Assembly: GCA_036261625.1 (NCBI GenBank)
Contig: DATAKL010000001.1
Location: 124,001-188,000 of the forward strand
Reading direction: 5' to 3'
Origin: JAAXKN01 sp036261625
GTDB taxonomy: Bacteria > Bacteroidota > Ignavibacteria > Ignavibacteriales > SURF-24
Length of the DNA: 64,000 bases
Each line of letters begins with the position of its first letter. Positions within the stretch are counted from its first letter, which is position 1. The notes under the pieces were generated by a model, which saw only the letters and a program-made list of their open reading frames with translations, was not told the DNA's origin and did no database searches. This document shows positions 1 to 6,955 of the stretch, piece by piece. The translations under genes were made by a program, and so were the position numbers.

Positions 1-2
1 GG

Positions 3-71
3 TTCCTGCCGGATGATTCCGTAATACAAACAGGTATTGATATTTTAACTGACATATTACAAGAGGTTTAA
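3..71 (+). CDS. C-terminal tail of an unidentified gene (partial)
   Basis: An open frame entering from the left edge runs 22 codons to a TAA at 69-71, ending in ...DILTDILQEV. It stops one base before the TTG start of asd, so the two genes are probably co-transcribed and translationally coupled. Too little is visible to name it. A role in the aspartate-derived amino acid pathway would fit the neighbour but is only a guess. Confidence 0.5.
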   Translation, partial: FLPDDSVIQTGIDILTDILQEV

Positions 72-72
72 T

Positions 73-1122
73 TTGGTTAGAAAAGAAAAAATAAATGTTG
101 GTGTTCTTGGCGCTACGGGCAGCGTGGGACAGAAGTTCATTCAGCTTTTGGAGAATCATCCTTATTTTAATCTCGCGGAAGTTGCAGCTTCAGACAGATC
201 GGCCGGCAAAAAATACAAGGATGCAGTAAACTGGATACTTCCAAGTCCTATACCTGAAAGTGTTGCTGAACTGGAAGTTAAAAAGTGCGAGCCGGGCCTG
301 GAAAGCCGCCTGCTTTTCTCCGCACTGGATTCAAGCGTTGCAGGGCACCTGGAAAGTGACCTTGCAAAAAACGGCTACATAGTAGTCTCCAATTCAAAAA
401 ATCACCGCATGGATGCTGACGTTCCGCTCCTGATCCCTGAAGTCAACGCAGGCCACCTGGAACTCATCCGCCATCAGAATTACGGCAAGGGTGCAATTGT
501 TACAAACCCGAACTGTTCAACAATAGGTATGGTAATAGCTCTGAAACCCCTGCTCGATAATTTCGGGCTCGAAGCTGTTAATGTGGTTACTATGCAGGCA
601 CTCTCCGGAGCCGGTTATCCCGGCGTCTCCAGCCTCGACAGTCTGGACAACGTAATTCCTTTTATAAGCGGCGAAGAGGCAAAACTGGAATCTGAACCGT
701 TAAAAATTCTTGGAAGCTTAAATACCAATTCAGTTAAGGAGCTGGATATAAAGATCAGCGCCCAGACTAACAGGGTTGCGGTCCTCGACGGGCATATTGA
801 AACCGTGCAGGTTAATCTGAAGAAGAAGCCCTCAGCCGAAGAGATAATTGAATGCTGGAAAAGTTTCCGCAGCGAGCCGCAGGAGCTGGATCTTCCGCTG
901 GCTCCGGTAAACCCGATATATTATTTTACTGAGGAAAAGTACCCTCAGCCTCGCCTTCACAGAAATATCGACAAGGGGATGGCTGTTTCAATTGGAAGGC
1001 TTAGAAAATGCAGCCTCTTCGATTATAAGTTCGTGGTCCTTTCACACAATACGGTCAGGGGCGCTGCAGGAGGAGCAATCCTCTGCGCAGAACTTATGAT
1101 GGCTAAAGGCTACCTTAAATAA
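73..1122 (+). CDS. asd: aspartate-semialdehyde dehydrogenase
   Basis: Converts aspartyl phosphate to aspartate semialdehyde with NADPH, the branch point to lysine, threonine, methionine and diaminopimelate. The N-terminus has the Rossmann motif GATGSVGQ (residues 13-20). The nucleophilic Cys148 lies in NPNCSTIG, and the later DGHIETV segment carries the acid/base His region. Length (349 aa) and motif style resemble the archaeal/fungal-type ASADH branch rather than the short enterobacterial type. The start is TTG at 73, almost touching the stop of the upstream gene; no alternative ATG lies close by. A hairpin terminator follows at 1151. Confidence 0.93.
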   Translation: MVRKEKINVGVLGATGSVGQKFIQLLENHPYFNLAEVAASDRSAGKKYKDAVNWILPSPIPESVAELEVKKCEPGLESRLLFSALDSSVAGHLESDLAKNGYIVVSNSKNHRMDADVPLLIPEVNAGHLELIRHQNYGKGAIVTNPNCSTIGMVIALKPLLDNFGLEAVNVVTMQALSGAGYPGVSSLDSLDNVIPFISGEEAKLESEPLKILGSLNTNSVKELDIKISAQTNRVAVLDGHIETVQVNLKKKPSAEEIIECWKSFRSEPQELDLPLAPVNPIYYFTEEKYPQPRLHRNIDKGMAVSIGRLRKCSLFDYKFVVLSHNTVRGAAGGAILCAELMMAKGYLK

Positions 1123-1150
1123 TATTCTTCAACAAAGAATATTCTTTTCA

Positions 1151-1190
1151 AAAAGGCCGGCAAAGATCTTTCCCTTGCCGGCTTTTCTTT
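1151..1190 (+). terminator. rho-independent terminator of asd
   Basis: Perfect 8-bp stem GCCGGCAA/TTGCCGGC (1156-1163 with 1175-1182) followed by TTTTCTTTTC. A second small hairpin (AATATTCTT...AAGAATATT, about 1122-1144) sits directly after the asd stop codon. Confidence 0.85.
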
Positions 1191-1208
1191 TCTCCCCTGC
1201 CCCTTCAT

Positions 1209-1677
1209 GACATCGGACGCGTGCCCTCGCCTTTGTCCTTACGCGTCAACTTAAGATATAATCTCAAACGCGTATGTATTAAATGCCGCGGTCAGCGGCA
1301 TAGTGTCGATAGCCCCGGGTGAAGGAATCCCCGGATGGGGATGACCGAACCCCGGGGTTATGGATAAAAAATATTTTGGAGCCGCGGCAGCCGCGATATA
1401 TTCCGATTCCATAATGGTTATTTCAATGAAATTCCATCATCGTTTATGGTTTTTGGGATTTTCCTGAAAATATCATCCCGTTTTCGAAACATGTCGCGGC
1501 TGCCGCGGCTCTATGGGATTTTTTTATTCCAATTCCCGGGGCTCAGTCCCCGCCAAAGGCGGGTCCATCACCACCGGGCTATCGACACCATGCCGCTGCC
1601 GCGGCATTTGAATATAAATGTTAACATTATAAAATTAAGTTGACGCATAAAGTCTCTGGCATGGTTGGACATCGGAC
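1209..1677. repeat. nested palindromic intergenic repeat element
   Basis: About 470 bp without a credible gene, built as nested inverted repeats. An outer 12-bp perfect inverted pair GCGTCAACTTAA (1243-1254) / TTAAGTTGACGC (1635-1646) encloses a longer imperfect pair (1281-1316 with 1576-1609, the arms containing ATGCCGC...GTGTCGATAGCC). That encloses a GC-rich pair, GAGCCGCGGCAGCCGCGA (1379-1396) with its complement at about 1493-1511. The decamer GACATCGGAC occurs on both sides in direct orientation (1209-1218 and 1668-1677), like a target duplication. The centre contains the TATGGGATTTTTTTATTCCAATTCCC type of stretch that I associate with intergenic palindromic repeats in Bacteroidota and relatives. 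No transposase is present, so this could be a non-autonomous element or a structured RNA. Confidence 0.7.
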
Positions 1678-1809
1678 CTCCCATCCTCTTTTGTAGCCCA
1701 GGCTGCCCCCGCCCACTTGTTTTTAAATAATAATTGTTATAAATTTTAGCAAAATCGGGCTACGGCCAAAACAGGCATGTTTGCCCGGTTTATAAAACAA
1801 GGGGTCACT

Positions 1810-4179
1810 ATGGAGCAGAATAGTAATAAACTCTCCTTACTATTTTTGTCCATTTTTGTCACTATCTGTATTTTTATAGCGGACATACTTCTTCCCTATT
1901 CGGTAGGGGTGCTTTATATATTTCCAGTGCTTATGATATTCTGGAAATATCCCCGCTCCTATACAAGTGCACTGGCCTGGGCGACAACCCTCCTGATACT
2001 GGCCGACGTCTATATATGGTCTGAGTACAGGTCAGAAACAATCCTCATAAGCCGCTGGATAGAAATTCTCCTTATATGGATGATTTTAATTTATCTCGTA
2101 TACAGCCGGAAAAATGAAACCGTTCTCAGGGAAACCAACCTGCTGCTTCAGACAATATCCGACAATACGAACCTTCTTTTTATATATCTTAAGAATGACT
2201 TTACAATCATCAGAGTCAATCAGGCATTTGCCCGTATATTCTCCAGGAATGCTTCCTTCTTTACAGGAAAGAATTACTTTGACTTTATTTCCTCAGAGGA
2301 GGATAGAAAGCTTTTTAACGAGGTGATAACGGCTAAAAAATCGCTCTATATTCAGGAGCGTCCGTTGTATGCTTCAGGTGTGACGGAAAAGGATTCCAAC
2401 TTCTGGAACTGGGATCTCGTTCCTCTTTTTGACCACAGGGACAGAGTAAACGGAATAATAATTTCCCTTCTGAATGTTTCAGAGCAGATCCGCTCACAAT
2501 CCGAACTGAGACAGTCGAACAGAATACTTAAAAGCGTATTCTCCAGCCTCAATGAAGCTGTGCTTTTAATTAATCCGGCCACTCAGAGAATAATCGACTG
2601 CAACAAGGCAGCTGAAAAAATACTGGGCTATGAGAAACAGGAACTTGAAGGACAGGATATGAAATTCCTGCACATCAACCAGGAGATGTATGCCCGCTTT
2701 ACTGAAGAATTGAACGATGCACTTAAGACAAAAGGCTTTTATGAAACGGTATTCCACCTGAGGCGCAAAAACAGGGAGATCTTTATTTCTGAACACTATG
2801 TTAATCCCATTTACGATGAAATCGGAAACCTGACGCTGATTGTCAGCGTCATACGCGACATTACAGAAAGAAAAAAAGCAGAGGGACAAATCTATAACCA
2901 GAAGTACCGCGCCGAGGCTCTGGCCGGCATCTCACAGAAGCTCAACGAGGTTACACTCGATTATCAGGCCGTTCTGGATGTTGCAGTAAAATATACGGCC
3001 GAACTTATTGGCGATGCTTCTATTATACGACTTACCTCGGAAGATAGTAAATGGATTACACCTGTTGCTTTCTATCATTCAGACTACGAGAAGGTTAAGC
3101 TCCTGAGCAATATTTTTGAAGCCGAAACCCAGGCCTCCGACAGGGGCTTTGCCGGCTACGTTATTAAGACCGGAATGCCTGTGCTCATCCCCTCGGTCAC
3201 AAAGGAAAAACTCATAAGCGCCCGCCAAAAGGAATTTTTTCCCTATTCTGAAAACTACAGAACATTCAGCTTCCTCATGGTCCCCTTAAGGGTGGAAAAC
3301 CAACTGATCGGTACAATGGATATATCAAGGGATGAACCGGGACATCCGTACACGCTCGACGACCAGTTCTTCCTGCAGAATATTGCCGACAGAATTGCCC
3401 TGGCGATTTTCAATGCACGGCTCTACAAAAATAACCTGCACGAAATTTCTGTGCGCAAAAAATCTGAAGAGGAACTCAAAGAGACTCTGACTGAACTTGA
3501 ACGCTCCAACAAGGACCTGGAGCAGTTTGCCTACGTTGCCTCGCACGACCTGCAGGAACCATTAAGAATGGTTTCAAATTTCACACAGCTTTTTGCACGG
3601 CGCTACCGGAACAGGCTCGATTCCAATGCAGATGAATACATTGAATTTATTGTTGAAGGAGCCATGCGTATGCAGCACCTTATAAGAGATCTGCTCCTTT
3701 ATTCCCGCCTTTCAGCCAGAAACCGCTGCTTTGAACTGGTCGACTGCAGGACGGTAATTGAAAAGGTGCTCTCAAACCTGCAGCTCTCAATTGAAGAAAG
3801 CCAGGCAAGTGTAAGCTTCGGTTCCCTTCCTGTCATTGCTGCCGATGAGGTGCAGATTGAACAGCTTTTTTCAAACCTGATAACAAACGCCATAAAGTTT
3901 CATAACCATGAAAAACCGGTTGTAAGAATTAACTGCTCATTCCAAAATAAAAGCTGGGTCTTCTCTGTTCAGGATAACGGCATCGGCATTGAACCCGATT
4001 ATCATGACAGAATATTCGTAATTTTCCAGCGCCTGCACGAACGCAGTGAATACCCGGGAACAGGCATCGGACTTGCAATATGCAAGAAAGTTGTTGAACA
4101 CCATGGCGGACGAATATGGGTTGATTCGGAACATGGAAAAGGTTCCACTTTCTATTTCACTATACCCGACCACAACTGA
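1810..4179 (+). CDS. membrane-bound PAS/GAF sensor histidine kinase
   Basis: Orphan two-component sensor; no response regulator is adjacent. Order: hydrophobic N-terminus with about four membrane segments (residues about 8-100), PAS (about 110-225), second PAS ending in the DITERKKAE linker (about 235-365), GAF (about 375-535), HisKA with phospho-acceptor His579 in ASHDLQEPLRMV, then HATPase_c with N-box NLITNAIKFH, DNGIGI and GTGIGLAIC. The dimerisation motif is of the phytochrome-like SHDLQEPL type. The ATG at 1810 has an AAGGGG Shine-Dalgarno at 1799-1804 and is preferred to the ATG at 1777, giving 789 aa. The ligand cannot be inferred. Confidence 0.9.
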   Translation: MEQNSNKLSLLFLSIFVTICIFIADILLPYSVGVLYIFPVLMIFWKYPRSYTSALAWATTLLILADVYIWSEYRSETILISRWIEILLIWMILIYLVYSRKNETVLRETNLLLQTISDNTNLLFIYLKNDFTIIRVNQAFARIFSRNASFFTGKNYFDFISSEEDRKLFNEVITAKKSLYIQERPLYASGVTEKDSNFWNWDLVPLFDHRDRVNGIIISLLNVSEQIRSQSELRQSNRILKSVFSSLNEAVLLINPATQRIIDCNKAAEKILGYEKQELEGQDMKFLHINQEMYARFTEELNDALKTKGFYETVFHLRRKNREIFISEHYVNPIYDEIGNLTLIVSVIRDITERKKAEGQIYNQKYRAEALAGISQKLNEVTLDYQAVLDVAVKYTAELIGDASIIRLTSEDSKWITPVAFYHSDYEKVKLLSNIFEAETQASDRGFAGYVIKTGMPVLIPSVTKEKLISARQKEFFPYSENYRTFSFLMVPLRVENQLIGTMDISRDEPGHPYTLDDQFFLQNIADRIALAIFNARLYKNNLHEISVRKKSEEELKETLTELERSNKDLEQFAYVASHDLQEPLRMVSNFTQLFARRYRNRLDSNADEYIEFIVEGAMRMQHLIRDLLLYSRLSARNRCFELVDCRTVIEKVLSNLQLSIEESQASVSFGSLPVIAADEVQIEQLFSNLITNAIKFHNHEKPVVRINCSFQNKSWVFSVQDNGIGIEPDYHDRIFVIFQRLHERSEYPGTGIGLAICKKVVEHHGGRIWVDSEHGKGSTFYFTIPDHN

Positions 4180-4593
4180 CTTTCTCTATCTCTCTGCAGG
4201 ACCTAGATAAATATGCTATGCCCTGCATCACTGCTATTATCCGTTTGCATTCAACGCACGCCCTGAGAAAAGATTTTTTTTGACGTTATTTTTTTGTGTA
4301 TTGATTTGCGTATATGCAATTTAGTTTTATATTATAATTAGATACCCATGAGAACGACCAGACAGTAAAACTTCTTTATCAAGCCCAGGATTGAATGATC
4401 ATCACGCTAAAGAAAATTATTTTAAGAAACCATACTCAATTTATCTGAATATAATTTTCTTAAAACCATTTATACGCCGAAGATTTTTTTTGCAACATAG
4501 TCAAACGCTGTTTTTCAGAGGGCATTTTTTGTTAATATCTTTTCAATCAAATAGCTAGGGATAAAGAAACATCATTTGGGAGGGAGGTTACCT
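4180..4593. other. AT-rich intergenic region with inverted repeats
   Basis: 414 bp with no supported gene. The main structure is a pair of overlapping AT-rich inverted repeats: AAGAAAATTAT (4410-4420) with ATAATTTTCTT (4451-4461), and TTTTAAGAA (4420-4428) with TTCTTAAAA (4457-4465). These could be a weak terminator or an operator for the small membrane gene downstream. No promoter is convincing. Confidence 0.35.
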
Positions 4594-4869
4594 ATGGAAC
4601 TGTTTTGGTTGTTTCTGGTATGGGTATTTGTACTTTACCTTGTACGCATTCACATGGAGCTGTTTTCTTATAGAAAGTATTTTAGTCAGCACAATGATAT
4701 TTATGTCCCTTCATTCAGCGAGATGGCTAAAACGGATCACTGGAGTATGCGCACGGTCCAGTACTTATTTGCTCAGTTCAGAAGGACTAATAAGAACGTA
4801 AAAGAGCACCTGACGACAACGGAAAGACTGGCTCCTGTATATAAAAAGAAATTGCTTCCAATGTCCTAA
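4594..4869 (+). CDS. small single-pass membrane protein, unknown function
   Basis: Ninety-one residues starting MELFWLFLVW: a single hydrophobic helix (about residues 3-20) followed by a basic, polar tail. The ATG at 4594 is chosen because GGGAGGGAGG sits 8-17 bases upstream; the in-frame TTG at 4576 falls inside that ribosome-binding site. I do not recognise the family. A long hairpin follows immediately, so it appears to be a monocistronic unit. Confidence 0.6.
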   Translation: MELFWLFLVWVFVLYLVRIHMELFSYRKYFSQHNDIYVPSFSEMAKTDHWSMRTVQYLFAQFRRTNKNVKEHLTTTERLAPVYKKKLLPMS

Positions 4870-4872
4870 ACC

Positions 4873-4952
4873 TTAAAGGCAAAGAATGAACTTAACAGTT
4901 TTTCCAACCTGCCCGTCCTCTGATAAGTTTCCTTCTTTGCCTTTATTCTTTT
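4873..4952 (+). terminator. long-stem hairpin, likely terminator
   Basis: A 13-bp perfect stem TAAAGGCAAAGAA (4874-4886) / TTCTTTGCCTTTA (4933-4945) encloses a second stem AACTTA/TAAGTT (4889-4894 with 4924-4929) and is followed by TTCTTTTCC. The region just downstream (4957-4989) holds two direct copies of CCGGAGAAAGGCAAAA with a 17-bp period, which reuse the GGCAAA core of the stem. Confidence 0.6.
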
Positions 4953-5085
4953 CCGCCCGGAGAAAGGCAAAAACCGGAGAAAGGCAAAATTTTATATGGG
5001 TTGATAATAATTATAAAATGTTTTAGCTTGGTATTTCAGTTATTCAGTTCTGTTTTTCTGCTTGGTCTCCTAAAATGAGAGGGTT

Positions 5086-5886
5086 ATGCGTTTAATACTA
5101 AAGTTGAAGGCAATTAAGGAAAAAGAATTCCCTTACAATTATAATGCGCTTTTATCGAAGGAAATTTCCAGCCTCCTGGGTTTTGAAACCCGGGAATTTA
5201 AGGATTTTCTTCAGAAAAAGGGGTTTCGGGCTGCAGATAAGCCTTTCGGGCTTTTTACCTTCAACCTGCATTTTGAAAACGTCTTTCATAAAAAAGACAC
5301 TCTTTTTCTGCGCAGTAATAATGCACACCTGAGCATTTCTTTTCCACTAATTAGTGACTATATTAAAAATCTTATTGCCGACAAGCTGCAGGATAAGGAA
5401 TTTACTGTCAGGAAGGGTGCCTCACAGACAACGTTTTTAATAAGCAAAGTGGAAACCATCCAGGAGACGGTATTCAGAGACGATATTATCTTTGTGCCTA
5501 AATCGCCTCTTATTCTGCCCGGCAAAAAAATGATTAAAAATGTCCTGAGGACTGTTTACTACACTTACCGCGATGACATACACCTCTCAAGCAAACTCAT
5601 AAAGGAAGATCTCTGCAGAAAGTATGAAGCGATATATAACTCGCAGGTTACAAACGATTATATTTTCTTCCAGTGGGACCGGAACTACATCTTTGCAAAC
5701 GAAAAGACCAGCAAGAAATTAAAACCGAAGTTCATGCTTGAATCCAATCAGAAGAGTTTTTCCGTCTTGGGAAACATGGTGCCATTTAGGGTGAAAGGGA
5801 ATCCCGATCTGATAAAAGTAGGCTACCAGTGCGGATTTGGAAAGCTGAATTATCTCGGGTTCGGATTCAGTGAATTTCAGGACTGA
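5086..5886 (+). CDS. cas6: Cas6-family CRISPR RNA endonuclease-like protein (solitary)
   Basis: Cas6 proteins bind and cut CRISPR repeat RNA to make crRNAs in type I and III systems. The 266 aa fit the family. The N-terminus MRLILKLKA...FPYNYN is the usual first strand and helix of the RAMP fold, and the C-terminus has the Gly-rich signature GYQCGFGKLNYLGFGFSEF. At the place where catalytic Cas6 proteins carry a general-base His in an FLHxxG-like segment, this protein reads FLQKKGF (Gln43, codon 5212-5214). An AGAGGG ribosome-binding site precedes the ATG. No cas1/2, effector genes or repeat-spacer array are nearby. It may act in trans on arrays elsewhere, bind RNA without cutting, or be a remnant. 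Confidence 0.85.
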   Translation: MRLILKLKAIKEKEFPYNYNALLSKEISSLLGFETREFKDFLQKKGFRAADKPFGLFTFNLHFENVFHKKDTLFLRSNNAHLSISFPLISDYIKNLIADKLQDKEFTVRKGASQTTFLISKVETIQETVFRDDIIFVPKSPLILPGKKMIKNVLRTVYYTYRDDIHLSSKLIKEDLCRKYEAIYNSQVTNDYIFFQWDRNYIFANEKTSKKLKPKFMLESNQKSFSVLGNMVPFRVKGNPDLIKVGYQCGFGKLNYLGFGFSEFQD

Positions 5887-5925
5887 AGTCCCAGGCCAGG
5901 AGAAGCTGTCTAAGATAAAGTTTTT

Positions 5926-5969
5926 TGAAGTGCTTAGCTGCTGAAGTGCTTAGCTGCTGAAGTGCTTAG
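5926..5969. repeat. 16-bp tandem repeat, 2.75 copies
   Basis: TGAAGTGCTTAGCTGC occurs at 5926-5941 and 5942-5957, with a partial third copy at 5958-5969. The last copy supplies the stop codon of the minus-strand gene ending at 5966. The repeats are contiguous with no spacers, so this is a simple tandem duplication and not a CRISPR array, despite lying next to cas6. Confidence 0.9.
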
Positions 5970-6607
5970 TTTGTTTTGGCATATCTGATATTTGTATAGT
6001 CCCTGCTGAAATCTGCATAACTGCTTCCGAGCATCTTAACAAAACCGTCAATATTTTTCAGAATTTTGTCGGCCTGCATAAAAAGTTCGTCAAGACTTAT
6101 GATGGAATGATTCAGGTAAAAGTACTTTTCCCTGTCTGCATTCAGAACCGCCTTAAATTCCTCAGTTTTATTCTTAAGAAACTGCAGCCTGCTTTTAGTT
6201 AAGTCATATTCCTTTAACTCCCGGCAGTACCTCGAGGCAAGCTGATAGATCGTCATCGATTTTTCAAGCAGGATTTTCTCATCCATTGCAAAAAGCTCTT
6301 TCTGGCTGAATTTTGAGGCGCCCAGGAGTAGAGCGTTTTCACTTTCTTTGCCCAATTGATAAAGAGCCGATGCGGCTGCCAGAAGGATCATTATCAGCTC
6401 ATCTTTAAGCCTTAATGTTCTTAACTGCTCCGAATGAAGCTGAGAGTTGAATTCTTTTTGTCGTTTTCTTATGACTTCTACAATTTTACAGAATTTTGAA
6501 GTGGAAAATGAGAGTTCCCTTATGTGAGCAACAACAGCCCTGTTCTCGGTCAGAACCCGGGCTATAGAATCGTACCTGTTCAGACTGTGCCTTTCAAGTG
6601 TTTTCAT
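5966..6607 (-). CDS. hypothetical helical protein
   Basis: 213 aa, almost entirely predicted helix, rich in Lys, Glu and Leu with heptad-like spacing (for example around residues 35-75 and 125-165). No signal peptide or membrane helix is evident and I do not recognise a family. It starts at an ATG beginning MKTLERHSLN, preceded by AAAGAGAAAGGGATG, which gives a fair ribosome-binding site. It converges on cas6 across the tandem repeat, so the two are not in one operon. Coding potential is supported by length and composition only. Confidence 0.6.
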   Translation of the reverse strand: MKTLERHSLNRYDSIARVLTENRAVVAHIRELSFSTSKFCKIVEVIRKRQKEFNSQLHSEQLRTLRLKDELIMILLAAASALYQLGKESENALLLGASKFSQKELFAMDEKILLEKSMTIYQLASRYCRELKEYDLTKSRLQFLKNKTEEFKAVLNADREKYFYLNHSIISLDELFMQADKILKNIDGFVKMLGSSYADFSRDYTNIRYAKTN

Positions 6608-6668
6608 CCCTTTCTCTTTTGTGCCTCTGTTTCATCGTTAGAGCGGCTGCCTTATAAATCCGAAGAGT

Positions 6669-6821
6669 TTAGAAAAACTTTTCTTTTCTTACTCTGATGA
6701 ATTCCCTGCTGGCTAATATTACAGCAAGGACAAGGAGTAAATGGATTCCGCCACCCAGTGTAAAAGAACTGGACATCCCGATGAGCCAGAGAAAAAACAG
6801 TATAAAGAAATTCCACAACAT
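6669..6821 (-). CDS. 50-aa membrane protein, lmo0937-like family
   Basis: A short gene reading MLWNFFILFFLWLIGM...SFTLGGGIHLLLVLAVILASREF. The layout (MLW start, hydrophobic helix, central TLGG-IH, second hydrophobic helix, basic end) matches the very small lmo0937-type membrane proteins found next to stress genes in many bacteria. An AAAAGGAG ribosome-binding site sits six bases before the ATG. A longer overlapping frame (6652-6954) has no family resemblance and is rejected. Function is unknown. Confidence 0.75.
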   Translation of the reverse strand: MLWNFFILFFLWLIGMSSSFTLGGGIHLLLVLAVILASREFIRVRKEKFF

Positions 6822-6955
6822 GTTTGCTCCTTTTCATAATATCAGAACTTAAATTCATCATTAATGGATGTTCCAAAATAGCTGATTTAGAGGCGCCGGG
6901 GTATAGGGATGTTTCTGAAAGTTTTGTAGGATTTTTGCCTACACAAAAAAGCATC

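Noticed and set aside
1446..1643. 65-codon frame inside the palindromic element
   Set aside because: It is composed of the inverted-repeat arms, has no ribosome-binding site and no recognisable protein features; the palindromes explain the open frame.
5926..5969. Possible CRISPR array next to cas6
   Set aside because: The 16-bp units are contiguous with no spacers and only 2.75 copies exist; it is a tandem duplication.
6652..6954. 100-codon minus-strand frame between the dnaE-like gene and the kinase region
   Set aside because: No family resemblance; the 50-codon membrane protein in another frame with a clear ribosome-binding site fits better.
6822..6955. Continuation of the truncated dnaE after a frameshift
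   Set aside because: All minus-strand frames after the stop were read; none shows finger-domain motifs. A weak hairpin (TGTAGG...CCTACA) is the only structure.
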